This document shows, piece by piece, positions 37,437-48,085 of a stretch of 64,000 nucleotides of DNA. The stretch spans positions 211,709 through 275,708 of the forward strand of contig VXBM01000267.1 of the NCBI GenBank assembly GCA_013400155.1. Reading direction: 5' to 3'. This stretch comes from Helopsaltes ochotensis. Its lineage: Eukaryota; Chordata; Aves; Passeriformes; Locustellidae. The position numbers and the translations under genes were made by a program. Within the stretch, counting starts at the first letter, position 1. Every line of letters begins with the position of its first letter. The notes beneath the pieces were generated by a model. That model was not told where the DNA came from and ran no database searches. It was given only the letters and a program-made list of their open reading frames with translations.

Positions 37437-38779
37437 CTCTCATTTGACTGTTCTCATTTTATTTGCTTTTCTCCTGGTTATTATTTTGCACAGGTTTTGA
37501 TAGCAACATTTTCTTCTCCAACTTGAGAGCAATTAAAAAAGAAAAAAAGAAAGCCCTTTCAAACCAGGAAAATTATTACTGTCTCACTATATTAAGGTCA
37601 TTGTAAATAAATTCAGTACAATGACTTTTTTTTTTGGTTAAAGTACACGTATATGTTCTTAATTAAAAAGATCCAAAAGCCCAAAATATAAATATAAATG
37701 TGCTCATTTCAATCATACAATGTATTGCATGCAGGATTTCAGGGAGCCTCTGAATATTTTCTCTCTGATTGGATACATTTTCATTTTAATTGCTAAACTT
37801 CATGACCCAATAGGAACTTACATTGGGCCTCTCACCATTTAATTTACCTAGTTTAGTACATGCATGCTGATTACAGGTACAGGCATTGCAAAGCACATTT
37901 CATGGGGTAATCCTGCTTTACTTTGCTTAAATAAAAATCCCTCTATTATTTCCCTAGAAGGAAAACCAGCCCTTATCCTATCCTTCATGTTCAAAACAGT
38001 TTTGCTTTAAAAGTGATATCACTGAAGAGCATGGCTATCTCTACCTTCATCTCAGTGACTACCCCACAAATATGCCTAACTTACAAGTACCTAAGAAAAT
38101 GAGCTGCCCTACTCAATTAAATTTGAGCTTATTCTTCACCTATTCATGCTTTTCTACCAAAACTAAATATTCTGCAAGTCAAATTGTGCCTTGATTTGCT
38201 TCTTAGAAATTCACTCCATAAAACACTGCCTTGAGTAGCCCAGGTACAAGTACCACTACTTCTCTAAGGGGTTCATATACACGTAAGTGAGAGCAGGAAC
38301 TGGTCCCACAACCCCAGTATGAACAGAGATGTGAACACCATGTGCAACAAATTCAAGCACAGCTCCTTCCCCAGAGCTGTGCCAGACTAACAAGAGATGA
38401 GCACTGAGAGTTCAGCCAAAAATGGAGAAAAAGGATATTTTCAAATTGAGACAGGAATTACTTTTCTAAAAATAAACCCTAGGGTAGTGAAGGGGTGGGA
38501 AACAAGTCCCACAAGGGTTTTTTCTTTTGTGAATGCTTTTCTTTTGCAGTATTAGAGGTCCTCATTTTCCACCTATTTTCACTCAGAGGCAGAAGAGTGA
38601 GTACAGAAGTGTCAGCAGCCAGACAGCAGACAGGCAGCACAGCTGGTCAAGGAGAGGAAAGGATTGATGCACAGAAGGGGGGTCAAGCCTTTGCAACACT
38701 TTGCTGCCTGCTCTGTTTCTAGAAATGCCAAACTGAAGATGAGAAAAGAATGGGAAATCATCAAAATGGGGACACTCAC

Positions 38780-38841
38780 CTTTCTGCTACTTTGGACATC
38801 TTTAAACAATGTCTCTCTATCTGCATGTTCAGAAAAGTTAT
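38780..38841 (-). CDS. RGS6: RGS6 coding exon, GGL domain part 1
   Basis: This 62-base exon encodes ITFLNMQIERHCLKMSKVAE plus two bases (AG) of a Ser codon. It is the first amphipathic helix of the G-gamma-like domain, which pairs with Gbeta5 as a G-gamma subunit would. The acceptor is tctcctcag before ATA and the donor is AG before GTGAGT. The 62-base length is not a multiple of three. In human RGS6, as recalled, isoforms lacking an intact GGL domain exist, so skipping or alternative use here could be checked in RNA data. Confidence 0.95.
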
Positions 38842-39862
38842 CTGAGGAGAGAGATGACAAGGACATTAAAAATCCATGAGTTCTGCAGCACACATTGACA
38901 ATATCCCAACATACTATTGATTTCTCTTTCCAAACAGCTTGAAGGTAACTCAGAAGGAAATGGAAACCTTCCCTAGGTATCAGAAGCTTATTAACTGCTT
39001 CCAACAGGAGGCTCCATTGCCAAAGGTAAAGCCCTAGGGGAAGCTTCAGAAGACATAATTGAAAGTAGAAAAGACACTTATTTGGGGCCAAGGTTCCTAG
39101 ACTACTCAGAGTACAATATGATCTCCTTTTTACAAACACACTCTGCTCTCCCATTCTCTTACTGACTGGCATCACCAGACCAGTAACATTTTACAGCACA
39201 CTTTCATTCTGCTATAAAACAGTTCTTCTGCCTATGATAAAAAAGCTCAAGAAATGTAGCATCCAGGTTTAGTTCAGAAGACCACCCAAAAACTGGTTGC
39301 CTAAGAAACTTGTTTCAAGCTGCCTTTAAAAATTTTGAAATGCTGATGTAGTGATTCCTGTTTGTCTTTCAGTGAGGGCTGCTGGTTGCAGCAAAGTAAT
39401 TTTGAGGGAGAGTTCTTTGTGCCAGGGCAAGGATGTGTGAGTTGGCTGGTGATTCCCTGGCATGATTGTCCAAATAACTTCTTCCTAGTTTCCTAAAAGC
39501 TCTGACTGTACAATCTAACAGTCATGCACTGAACGATGCTTTTCCTCACCACTCATCCCCAGCATGTGCCTAGCTACACTGGCCTTTGTCACTGCCCACT
39601 TTTCAGACATCCTCAGTGAACTGGAATTATTGTCTTATTGTCTGGTCCACAGACAGTAACAGTAGATTCAAAGGTCAGTGTTAATCATAATACGTATCAC
39701 CATACAACTGCACTGCTCAGTGAATACTTACTAATACTTTACATAAGTGAGGATCAAGGACAGGTGAAATACACAATGGGTTTTGCTGATCTCTCTTTAA
39801 CTTTCTATGCTTTTTTTCTGGTAGCAATTCTCAGAAGAGTTGCCATACAGCCACCTACTTAC
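38842..39862. other. RGS6 intron, 1.0 kb
   Basis: Short intron between the linker exon and the first GGL exon. I see only its splice sites and no repeat or other element. Confidence 0.75.
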
Positions 39863-39961
39863 CTGCTTCCGGAAATCCTCTTTTGTTGTTTTGCGCACCG
39901 GCTGGGAGGGCAGGTGTACAGGGCTTTGGGGCTGGGACTCCTCTGTAACCCCATACACTGA
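39863..39961 (-). CDS. RGS6: RGS6 coding exon, linker leading into GGL
   Basis: This 99-base, phase 0 exon has 33 codons: SVYGVTEESQPQSPVHLPSQ followed by PVRKTTKEDFRKQ. The Pro/Ser/Gln-rich first half is a variable linker; KTTKEDFRKQ begins the first helix of the GGL domain. The acceptor is ctcctcacag before TCA and the donor is CAG before GTAAGT, a full consensus. It is also a multiple of three. Skipping it would remove the linker and the first GGL residues while keeping frame; that consequence is my inference. Confidence 0.95.
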
Positions 39962-40614
39962 CTGTGAGGAGCCAAGGAACAAACAGAAGGCATTACAGCA
40001 TTTTTCTGTTATGCAGTGAGGAGCAGTGCAGTATGCAAAGCAGCAAGGTAACAAGCCAGCAATTTCCTACTGTTTATACCCACACAGGTCAATAATCATT
40101 CAGCCCAGAGCAAAATTTACAGATCAGACCGTGCTTGCTGATGCCTGCATTTGGAAGGCCTGTAGGCATATTAAGAGTTTGTTTTAAATGTTAAAATGCA
40201 GCTGATAATTTTTAGGAGCTCTGAAGGCTCTGTGCATTAACACTTGAAGGATAAACATTGGGAGCTGTCACTGGGGTGAATCAAGTGGTAAAAGAAAATA
40301 CTAGAACCTAATTCTTTGCTGCTGTCTTTCACTTGATTTAATTTCTTGATGTAAAACTACGTATTGAAAAAAGTGCTCAACCAGGTCAAGTCAATGGGTC
40401 AAGTTCACGTGAGCCTCTCTAAACAAAAACCTGCAGACTGACTTGTAGCTGTTTATGTTCTGGACAGACATCTGCACTGAAAGTAGTATCATTTGCCCTT
40501 TCATTTAGAGCTTTTGCTTTTTAGTAAAACTTCTAATAGACATGTGAATAGCTCTGCTGCAGTTTAACTACTTATGGAAGTTCGGGAGTCTGGCGTTCCA
40601 TCCAAAAACATAAC

Positions 40615-40856
40615 AAGTGATTAGACAAGAAGAAACAGCCTGAAACTGTGCCAAGAGAGTTTAGACTGGATATTAGGAAAAATTTCTTCTCTGAAATGGT
40701 TATCCAGCCTTGGAACAAGGTTGCTCAGGGAAATTGTTAAGTTGCCATCCTTGAAATGATTTAAAAGACAGGAACAGGGTTTAGTGAAGGACTTGGTTGG
40801 TTAAGGTTTTGAGTCACTAATCTTAATGGTTTTCTTCAATCAAATTGATTCTATGA
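40615..40856 (+). mobile_element. CR1 LINE 3' tail fragment
   Basis: CAAGAGAGTTTAGACTGGAT followed by ATTAGGAAAAATTTCTTCTC, then GTTGCTCAGGGAA, a diverged GGTTAAGGTTTTGAG and the end TTGATTCTATGA. The pattern matches the last ~240 bases of CR1 with many substitutions, so it is old. Antisense to RGS6. Confidence 0.85.
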
Positions 40857-41231
40857 CTGCGTATACACAGAAGAGCTCAAACTTGCTGGAAGTCAAAGAC
40901 ACCCAAGTTGCTAATGATCCAGCCTTTGAAATGATTAAGGCAGGTAAACATCTCATTATCTGTGCCCAGATAATTTCTTAAAAAGAGACCTAGGTATTTT
41001 TGCCAATTCCTTTTAATTTTATGGGAGTGCAGAGCCATCAGACATTTGCAACTCGGAGCTCCTTAATGCCCTTCTCAGCTCTACCCATCACCCAGTCAGT
41101 ACAACTTTGTTTCTAAAATGGAAATAATAAATTCACCAAGGAGAACAAACAGACTCATACTATCAAAACACTTTTGTTTGTTCCTCTTGGGTAAGTCTCA
41201 TATACAGTAGGTGTCAAGTATGATTTACATT

Positions 41232-41295
41232 AAAAGAAAACCAAAAACAGTGAACCAAACCAACCCCAAACAAGCAAAAACCAAAACCAGGAACT
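41232..41295 (-). promoter_or_regulatory. G/T-rich intronic tract downstream of a weak splice donor
   Basis: In gene orientation the bases after the GTCAGT donor read as repeated TTGG, GGTTTTGG, TTTTTGCTTGTTTGGGG and GGTTTGG. U- and GU-rich intronic tracts downstream of weak donors commonly bind TIA1- or CELF-type splicing regulators. Function here is inferred. Confidence 0.35.
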
Positions 41296-41304
41296 CAAAC
41301 TGAC

Positions 41305-41379
41305 CTTTTTCACTTTTTGTGGGTTTTTCATGCGGCGACACTTTCTAATGTCCATTTCTGTGGTGTTCACACAGCCTGG
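41305..41379 (-). CDS. RGS6: RGS6 coding exon, basic linker before GGL
   Basis: This 75-base exon is in phase 0 at both ends (25 codons) and encodes PGCVNTTEMDIRKCRRMKNP followed by QKVKK. TEMDIRKCRR is RGS6-like. The cluster of Arg and Lys ends the DHEX/linker region. The acceptor is ttctcag and the donor is AAG before GTCAGT, weak because of C at the third intron base. A G/T-rich stretch follows in the intron and may support use of this site; see findings. Being a multiple of three, this exon could be skipped without a frameshift. Confidence 0.96.
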
Positions 41380-41894
41380 CTGAGAAGAGATGGTAATCAT
41401 GTTATTCCTCTGTTTAGAGTCTGCATTCTACCTTACCTTTATAAAATATACTATTAAATCTTGTCCAAAACTCTTTCTTGAGATTTGTATTCCACAAATT
41501 ACTCTTGCTAAACAAGAGACTGCATATACTCAAGGATGCCATGTCAGCATTCAGTCCACTTACTCCTAACTTTGGCACCAAAAGGAAATAGCTATTAGGA
41601 GGGAGCTTTTGCTAAGAAGTCTGAGACAAACTGAGTAAGCTGCTTTTCTTTCACAAGCCCAGTAAATAATTTTTCAAAGTTCGTATTTTGCACATATTTC
41701 TAAATCAATAGTTCAATAGGTACACAAGCCCAGAATGTCTCAAATAATATTGTAGATACATAGTGCATTTTAAACTGCAAGGAAAATCCACATGACGGCT
41801 GTAAAGGCAATGTCTTTGTGAATGAATCTTTTACTAGTAATAAAACTTTTCCTGTCAAATCCTGGAAAGTCTCATCATTCAAAAATAATTTTAC
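41380..41894. other. RGS6 intron, 515 bases
   Basis: Shortest intron of the window; ordinary AT-rich sequence, no repeat seen. Confidence 0.8.
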
Positions 41895-41976
41895 CACAGG
41901 CCTGTGCACATCCCAGAATGCTCTTTCCTGGCTGTCCAAAATCTTTCTTTCCGTTTTATCCTTTTTCCTGTCAATT
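41895..41976 (-). CDS. RGS6: RGS6 coding exon, linker (DSQERAFWDVHRPV)
   Basis: This 82-base exon supplies the last base of a Lys codon and then 27 codons: IDRKKDKTERKILDSQERAF followed by WDVHRPV. The basic-acidic stretch RKKDKTERK agrees with RGS6 rather than RGS7 (VDKKRDKIERK, recalled). The acceptor is tttgttttcag and the donor is GTG before GTAAAA. It lies 515 bases upstream of the next exon, the shortest intron in the window. Confidence 0.96.
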
Positions 41977-44884
41977 CTGAAAACAAAAGCATAAGTGAGT
42001 ATGAGTCAATGTGCAAGTCATACTTTCTTCTTTGATACAGTTCCTAGCTGTGGTTTTTAACCCCAAGACAAAAAATTTCAGAAACCAACTTTTTTTTTAC
42101 AACCATGTCACACTTGCACTTGCAAAGGCACATATCATGAACAAAATAACACTGATGTTTACTCCAACATGGGTCAAAAGAGATTTTCCTATTAATGTGG
42201 AAAAATTTAACAGCTGTTTTTCATCTCGTGAGGAAGACCTTTTCTGGTACCCTGTTCCCATACTCTGATTTGATAGGTTGGGAAAGTTTGTAGTGTCAGG
42301 AGACCCACCAGGACCTCTTTGCTCCAGGTGGGGCTCCTGGCTGGTTGAACTGAGGTCCCCATCAGGAGATCCCTTTGCACCCCAATGCCCCAGCAGCACC
42401 ACTGGCATGCATACAGATTGCAAAGGAGCATCTATCCCAGACATTCCCAGCAGCAACAGCATGGGCAGCACTTGTGGCCAGTCCTCCTTAGAGCTTTCAA
42501 CCCAAAGACTGGCTCTGCCTGTGTGCCCTCATGCTGGCAGAGCAAAGGGTGACAGCACAGGTGACCAAAGCTGAGCTTGCTGCACGGCCCCTACAAACCA
42601 GCATCCACCCCACAGAGACATGACTGGGCTGGCACAAGAGGAACTCAGTAATTCCAGCTCTGATGCAGCCAGTGAACCAACTCATTCAAAGCACACAGCC
42701 CAAAGGCCACTGGAGATTGTTCAAAGCAATTCCTGGCAGCAGTGAGCATGTGACATCTGGCACCTCACCCAGATCTACACATGAGTACACAGTCAGCACC
42801 ACCTTGCAAGATCGACCTGCACAGGGACTGGAGGAGGCACATGGAAGGAGGAACGGTCTCCACACTTCCACTTTCAGAGCAGGACTGAAAAAAGCTCAGT
42901 GTCCCTGTGCGGGGTTCCCACATTGCTGCCACCAGGAAAATCAAAGCAGTGAGGAAAAAAACCCACACCAGCTGTGATTTCTGACCACCAGGTTCTCTCC
43001 CATATGTTTTTGGTTTTGAGGGGCAGTGACCCTTGGCTAAGTCTGTGCTAGAATTATACCAAGAGGATAGGAATCAGGGGACTAAAACTGAAGTTTCTGA
43101 ACACCCCTCCCCAGAAAAAGAGCAAATTCTCCACAGTTTGGCATCACTAGTTGATTTTTCCCCCTTGCAAGGCTGAGATGAGAAACAAGCTCTGACACAA
43201 GCTCTGTCCCCACACAAAGCCAGAGCAGCTGCTGTACTGCACTGAGGACACCCAGATCAAAACTACTTTTCTGAGTGAGTCCTTCACACCTGGCCAAAGG
43301 GGAAGGTGAAGCCTATTCCAATCTTGCACCACCCAACACAAATGAAATGGAGGAACTCATTGGAGGCTTCATGAATTCACTTCACCAACACTTTGTGCTC
43401 AAGCCAGATTGTCAACTCCTATCTCCAAACTTACTGTTAACTTAGTTTTCACGTTTTAAATTATGAAGACCCAAAGCGGCTAAATGCTCTATGGCTGCAG
43501 TTTTTGAAGCAATGTGGGTATAGCAATGGGAATACTGTGTGCAAACAAAAATGTGGAAAACAAAGCAAAACTTGATAAGCAGAAGGAATTTTTTCAGGTA
43601 TTTTTGACTTCCCCCCCTCTGTTGTTAACATAAACTTTCAGTTAACTGTCAATTACAATATGAATTCCATCCCTGCCTTTCTGGAAACCTGAAGACTGAA
43701 CCATGAACTATGAGCCAAGAAGCTGAAACTAGCCAGTGAAAAAAGTTGACAGTGGCCAGTTCATACTTATGCTTCAAAGAAAACACAATGGAGAAAAGAT
43801 TAATAACTAACAATGACCACCATGAATCTGATATTTACATTTCTTTCTTAGGTGATAATTATATGTTTTAGACAGAACGCAGACTTCTGTTTTGACTTAC
43901 ACTTTTTTTTTCCATCTTGGCAATAGCCTTTAAAGTAACCGAAAGTACAATTGGTATCCTAAGTTCTCATTTTCTCTTCCAAATGGAACACTGCTATTCT
44001 GGTTGGAAAAAAATCCCTTAATTACCTTGCAATTTAAAAGATAATTACCATATATTTAAGTGGTTCATAATTGCAATGGTATTAAGCAAAGAATTCATCA
44101 AAATTCCAAAGGGTTAATCAAAGATAGAGACATATACTCTAGCCACACCTTCAAGAAATTATACTCCTTAACTTTTTAGCATCTAATGCTAAAATTTTTG
44201 CAAATTTGCAAAAATGCAAATTCCTTCCAATGGAACCGTTCTGGTACTGGTACTTTCATGTGTCATCTTCACCTTTCCATTTTATAAGTGACAATGACAT
44301 GCACGAAATGGACTCTCAGAGTTTTAGGTATTAGTTTGTAGACAATAGTACACAAACCCTGGACCATATCCATTTACCAGCAGTAATGAAAACAAAACAT
44401 TAAGAGGCTTCATACTGCTTTCACAAGTGAAGATAAGAAGAAATACCTGTTGTAAATACCAACCTTATAATCACATGGAAGTGACACTATTTTTAGACAC
44501 ATAAATACTCTGCAAGCATAGAGTAACACAGACAGATGACAAAACTCTGTTCTGTCCATTCATACAAAACAAAAATACTACACAAATGTAGAAGCACAAT
44601 GAGCTTGTGAATTACCCAAGGTCCCATGGTGAATACAGGCTTAGGAGCTCTGGACCAGCATTTCCATGTACAGATAATTAAATCCATCTTTAAGTTTCTG
44701 GCACAGACCTTCAGAATTGGCTCTTTACTGTTTCTAGTCTGCCAGTGATTAAAATTCACCAACACCTTCTGAGCTTAGTCACAGTAAAGATTAAGATTTT
44801 GACAAAGAAGTTGTATCTGTTCAGAATCCCCTTCCCTTCACAGCTTTAAACACTGGTGCAGTTCAGTGCTCCAGGATTACTCAC
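41977..44884. other. RGS6 intron, 2.9 kb
   Basis: The part at 42270-42970 is richer in G and C and has several overlapping short frames on both strands, but no conserved motif or codon-level signal that I recognise. The remainder is AT-rich. No named repeat. Confidence 0.7.
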
Positions 44885-44961
44885 TTCACTTGGGCCTCTG
44901 CTTGCATGAAGATGAATTCCCACTTTCTTGCAAATGCTCTCTGAAGTCTTGCTAGGTTCTC
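44885..44961 (-). CDS. RGS6: RGS6 coding exon, DHEX/linker helix
   Basis: This 77-base exon encodes ENLARLQRAFARKWEFIFMQ followed by AEAQV and two bases of a Lys codon. ENLARLQR matches RGS6, whereas RGS7 has ESLARLQR (recalled), so this position supports the RGS6 call. The acceptor is cttttgacag before GAG and the donor is AA before GTGAGT. Both are strong sites and the phases match the neighbouring exons. Confidence 0.96.
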
Positions 44962-47917
44962 CTGTCAAAAGATGAAAATAGTAAGAACAACTAATTTCTG
45001 TAATTACAACAATTGTTTGAGAGCACATTTAGCATGGTGGGTATTCATTTTATTCCTTTTTTTCTTAAAACTGAGAAACTAAAGACATGGAAGTCAGTGT
45101 TGGCTTCAGGGGAACTATACTGCAGGCAAAGCAAGGCTGTAACACATCTTTATGGGCTGCAACCCAAAGGGCCCTGCCAGGGATAAGTAATGGAGTGTGA
45201 TGGAGACAGCTTGAGCCCTAGTATGAAAAAAATTATGGACTTGTTCCCAAAAGATAACACTGAGAAGCTTTGTGAAGCTGATGACTTTCATTTCTGATAG
45301 CAGATGGCTGCCAGCTGCACGTTTCCCTCTCATCCTCACTTTCCCTTCCTCTCTGCACTGTTCTCTTCTCTTCAGGCTTTTGTGAAGGTGCAAAGCCTGA
45401 TCGTCCCCTGCTTTGCTCAGTCCTGGTCACTGCTGAGAACATTATGCAGCTGCACAGTACTGAAGGCTGGGGATTGCCAGGATAATTCACAAAAGGAAAT
45501 AGCTTGTTTGTCTGAACAATGCACACAGTTACTGCAAAGAATGGCTCCAGATGCAGTTTTGCTCTACATCTGAAGCAAAAGCTCTGGTCCAGACCCATTA
45601 CAGAGTGTGCAGTAATCTGAACATTTGGATGTGGATGTGGCTTCATCACAGCTCGAGGTTAAACTCGGAACATGGCTGGAATTTCAGGCTTAAATGGCAC
45701 CCTGAAGTTACATTTCCATACCTTCCCCAAGAAAGGAGACCTGCGAGACAATTCACAGGATGCTGTTCTCCATTACAGCTGGTTTAACTGTTTCAAATTT
45801 ACATCGAAAACAAACACTTGCAGTTCTACTCTTGTTCTCCTTATACGTATCACCTTTACTTCAAGAAACTTTTTTCAGACATATGCATTTTGATGCAAGA
45901 AGAAATCTTCCTGTTATTTACTTTAAACCCTTGTATAACACAAGGCATAAAGCTTGGCCTGGTACCACCAAGTCCTTGTAACAGTTTCAGTCTGCACACA
46001 TGGAGAAAAACAGTTAAACAAATGATTTACAGCTGTACTGAACTGTGATGATTTCCTTAAGTGTGGCTACAAAGAAGAACAAGCTGTAATTATCTGTAAC
46101 ACAATTTTTTCTGGGTATTTTTTTGATTTTTATTTTGTTTTAAATTATGTTCACATGTGCCCTCTGGAGTAAATATGCTGAAGCCACTGAAATATGACCA
46201 ACTGAAGCTATATTTGAATTGTGCTTATGTTTGACCAATTATAAAAACCCTGGATGCAACTATACAAGCTTAATCACATCATCAAGAGCCCTGCTCTAAT
46301 CAGTATAAATGTGGGCTGGGGGACTGTCCATAAATGCTGCAAGCAGAACCTAAAAATGAAACGTCCCCTGAGATGCTTTGTTGAGAGTCTTTCTTGAAGC
46401 TCCAGGTCACTGCTGATGCCTAAGGAGAAGCATTCTCATGCTGCATTTCCAAAAATGTGAGAAGGGCTGCTTCTCACTCCTGCAAGCCTCTTTCTCTCAC
46501 TTGTGCTGAGCTTACATCCCTTGCTGGATCTGCTTCAGCTCCCATAATACTTAGGAAGAGTTGGTGCCATTCTTATCTGAATGTCTCTAATTAAGAGAAC
46601 AAAGTTTGAATGCAGAAGTAACCTCTAATTGTGCAATGCAATATTCACAAGAAAAATGAGAGACTGCCAAGATCTAATTATTTACCATCAGTGGAGCATT
46701 GCTACTCTCAGTAGGCAACAATGTGCAGAAGTACTTAGCCATAGCTTTGCTGCATGTGTGTGGGAGTATGTGCGCCGCTGAACAGCCTTTTGTTGCTTTA
46801 TGCTAGATCTTTGGAGTACTTACAGTTAATTGGTTGGATGTGAGCAATTTTAATGGTTTTAATAATGAAATCAACAATATGCAGAAGAGAAAACTCAGCA
46901 AAAGGACATGTGAGTGCATGCAGGTTGTTATATTCCTTCCTTTGTGCCTGTTTGAGATTAGAACTCTGGGGAAGTTGGAAGGCATTTCCAGGGTGGACGA
47001 GGTAAGAGGCAATTTTTGCATGCTCTGCACTGAAAGGACCTAATGGCATGAACGTAAATGGCATGTGCACAAATATTCCAAAATGTAGAAGGTAAGGAAG
47101 AAGGAAAAACTTCAATCTTGGAAAAAAACCAAAAAAATCCTACTCTAAAATATATGCAAATATATGCAACAAATATTTTCATTGTAACAAACATGACCAC
47201 GCAAATCCACTAGAACCAACTTTGTAAACTTTCTAAATAGACCCTCCGATGAAAATCTCCACGTATAAAATTCTGCTATTACACTGTTGAGCAAGTAAAC
47301 AGAAGGAAGTCAATATGATAGAAAGAAATGTTTCGCTGCTCAGAGTGCTACACTGCTGGTATTCAAATACATAGCCCTGCCCCTCCTGCCTCCATCTTCC
47401 CACTCCTGTCCACTGTGCAGTCTGACAATAAAGTTTGGGATATTTTTATTGACAGTAACTCCATGTCAGAAAACATGCTCTAAATAAAGTTCAGTGATAT
47501 TTTTCACATGACACATTGAAAATGTTCCAAGTCTAATATCTGAGAACTTTTGTAACTAGATGTGTCATTTAACTGCTCAATGGTGCACCTGAAAATCCAT
47601 CATTTTCCTATGCTGAACTCTGCTATATAAACCAGGACTTCCTAACTGAAAACAGGACACCAAGCTAAGCTTCTGCGTAATTTGCCCCAGTCTTGAAGGG
47701 CTCATTATACAGCAGATGCTTTAATGTGGGACACTGCAAAGCCAGGGACATTCATCAATCATGTTCCTTTTGTTGTCTTCATATCAACCTTCACACAGTT
47801 CTGACAACTGAGAAAGCAGTAAAGGCTGACCCCAAAGCACAAAATGGCAGCATTCAGTTGACAAGCAAAGCTATCCCTGCACCCCCCAGCTTTAAACTCT
47901 CGCAGCAGTGTACCTAC
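44962..47917. other. RGS6 intron, 3.0 kb
   Basis: No gene, repeat family or structured element recognised; short frames here show no family motif. Confidence 0.7.
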
Positions 47918-47982
47918 GGCTTCATAATCCGCCAGCTCCAGCCTGGCTTTGTTCTGCATGGTCCGTTTGCAAAGATAGATGG
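47918..47982 (-). CDS. RGS6: RGS6 coding exon, DHEX region ([14 protein letters not shown])
   Basis: This 65-base exon has two bases of a split Ala codon and then 21 codons, [21 protein letters not shown], interrupted by no stop. This helix-rich segment is nearly invariant between RGS6 and RGS7. The acceptor is ctccctgtag. The donor is GCC before GTAGGT, where G instead of A at the fourth intron base makes it a less regular donor. A 44-base poly(T) tract (gene orientation) lies about 60 bases upstream of the acceptor; see findings. Confidence 0.95.
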
Positions 47983-48034
47983 CTACAGGGAGAAACAGAA
48001 TGGGAAACAATTACAGACAGATTATTAGCACTAG

Positions 48035-48085
<51 letters not shown>

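Larger units (their letters stand above)
34429..38779. other. RGS6 intron, 4.35 kb, splitting the GGL domain
   Basis: Contains a 16-base T tract (gene orientation) next to the downstream acceptor and a CR1 tail with a strong hairpin (37200-37436). The rest is AT-rich intron without recognisable features. Confidence 0.75.
39962..41304. other. RGS6 intron, 1.3 kb, with CR1 tail and G/T-rich 5' end
   Basis: Contains a CR1 tail (40615-40856) and, just inside the donor of the preceding exon, a G/T-rich stretch in gene orientation (41232-41295). Nothing else seen. Confidence 0.75.

Noticed and set aside
38612..39175. 187-codon minus-strand frame overlapping an RGS6 exon
   Set aside because: The genuine RGS6 exon (38780-38841) is read in another frame with proper splice sites; this frame has no recognisable domain.
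39797..40054. 85-codon minus-strand frame as a stand-alone gene
   Set aside because: Only its central part (39863-39961) is RGS6 exon; the ends are intron read-through.
42097..42977. Cluster of overlapping 60-124 codon frames on both strands
   Set aside because: The local rise in GC reduces stops in all frames; no frame carries a family motif or splice signals.
48040..48083. Poly(A) run as the tail of a processed pseudogene or retroposon
   Set aside because: The sequence on either side shows no coding relic or repeat body that ends at the run, and CR1 elements do not end in poly(A).
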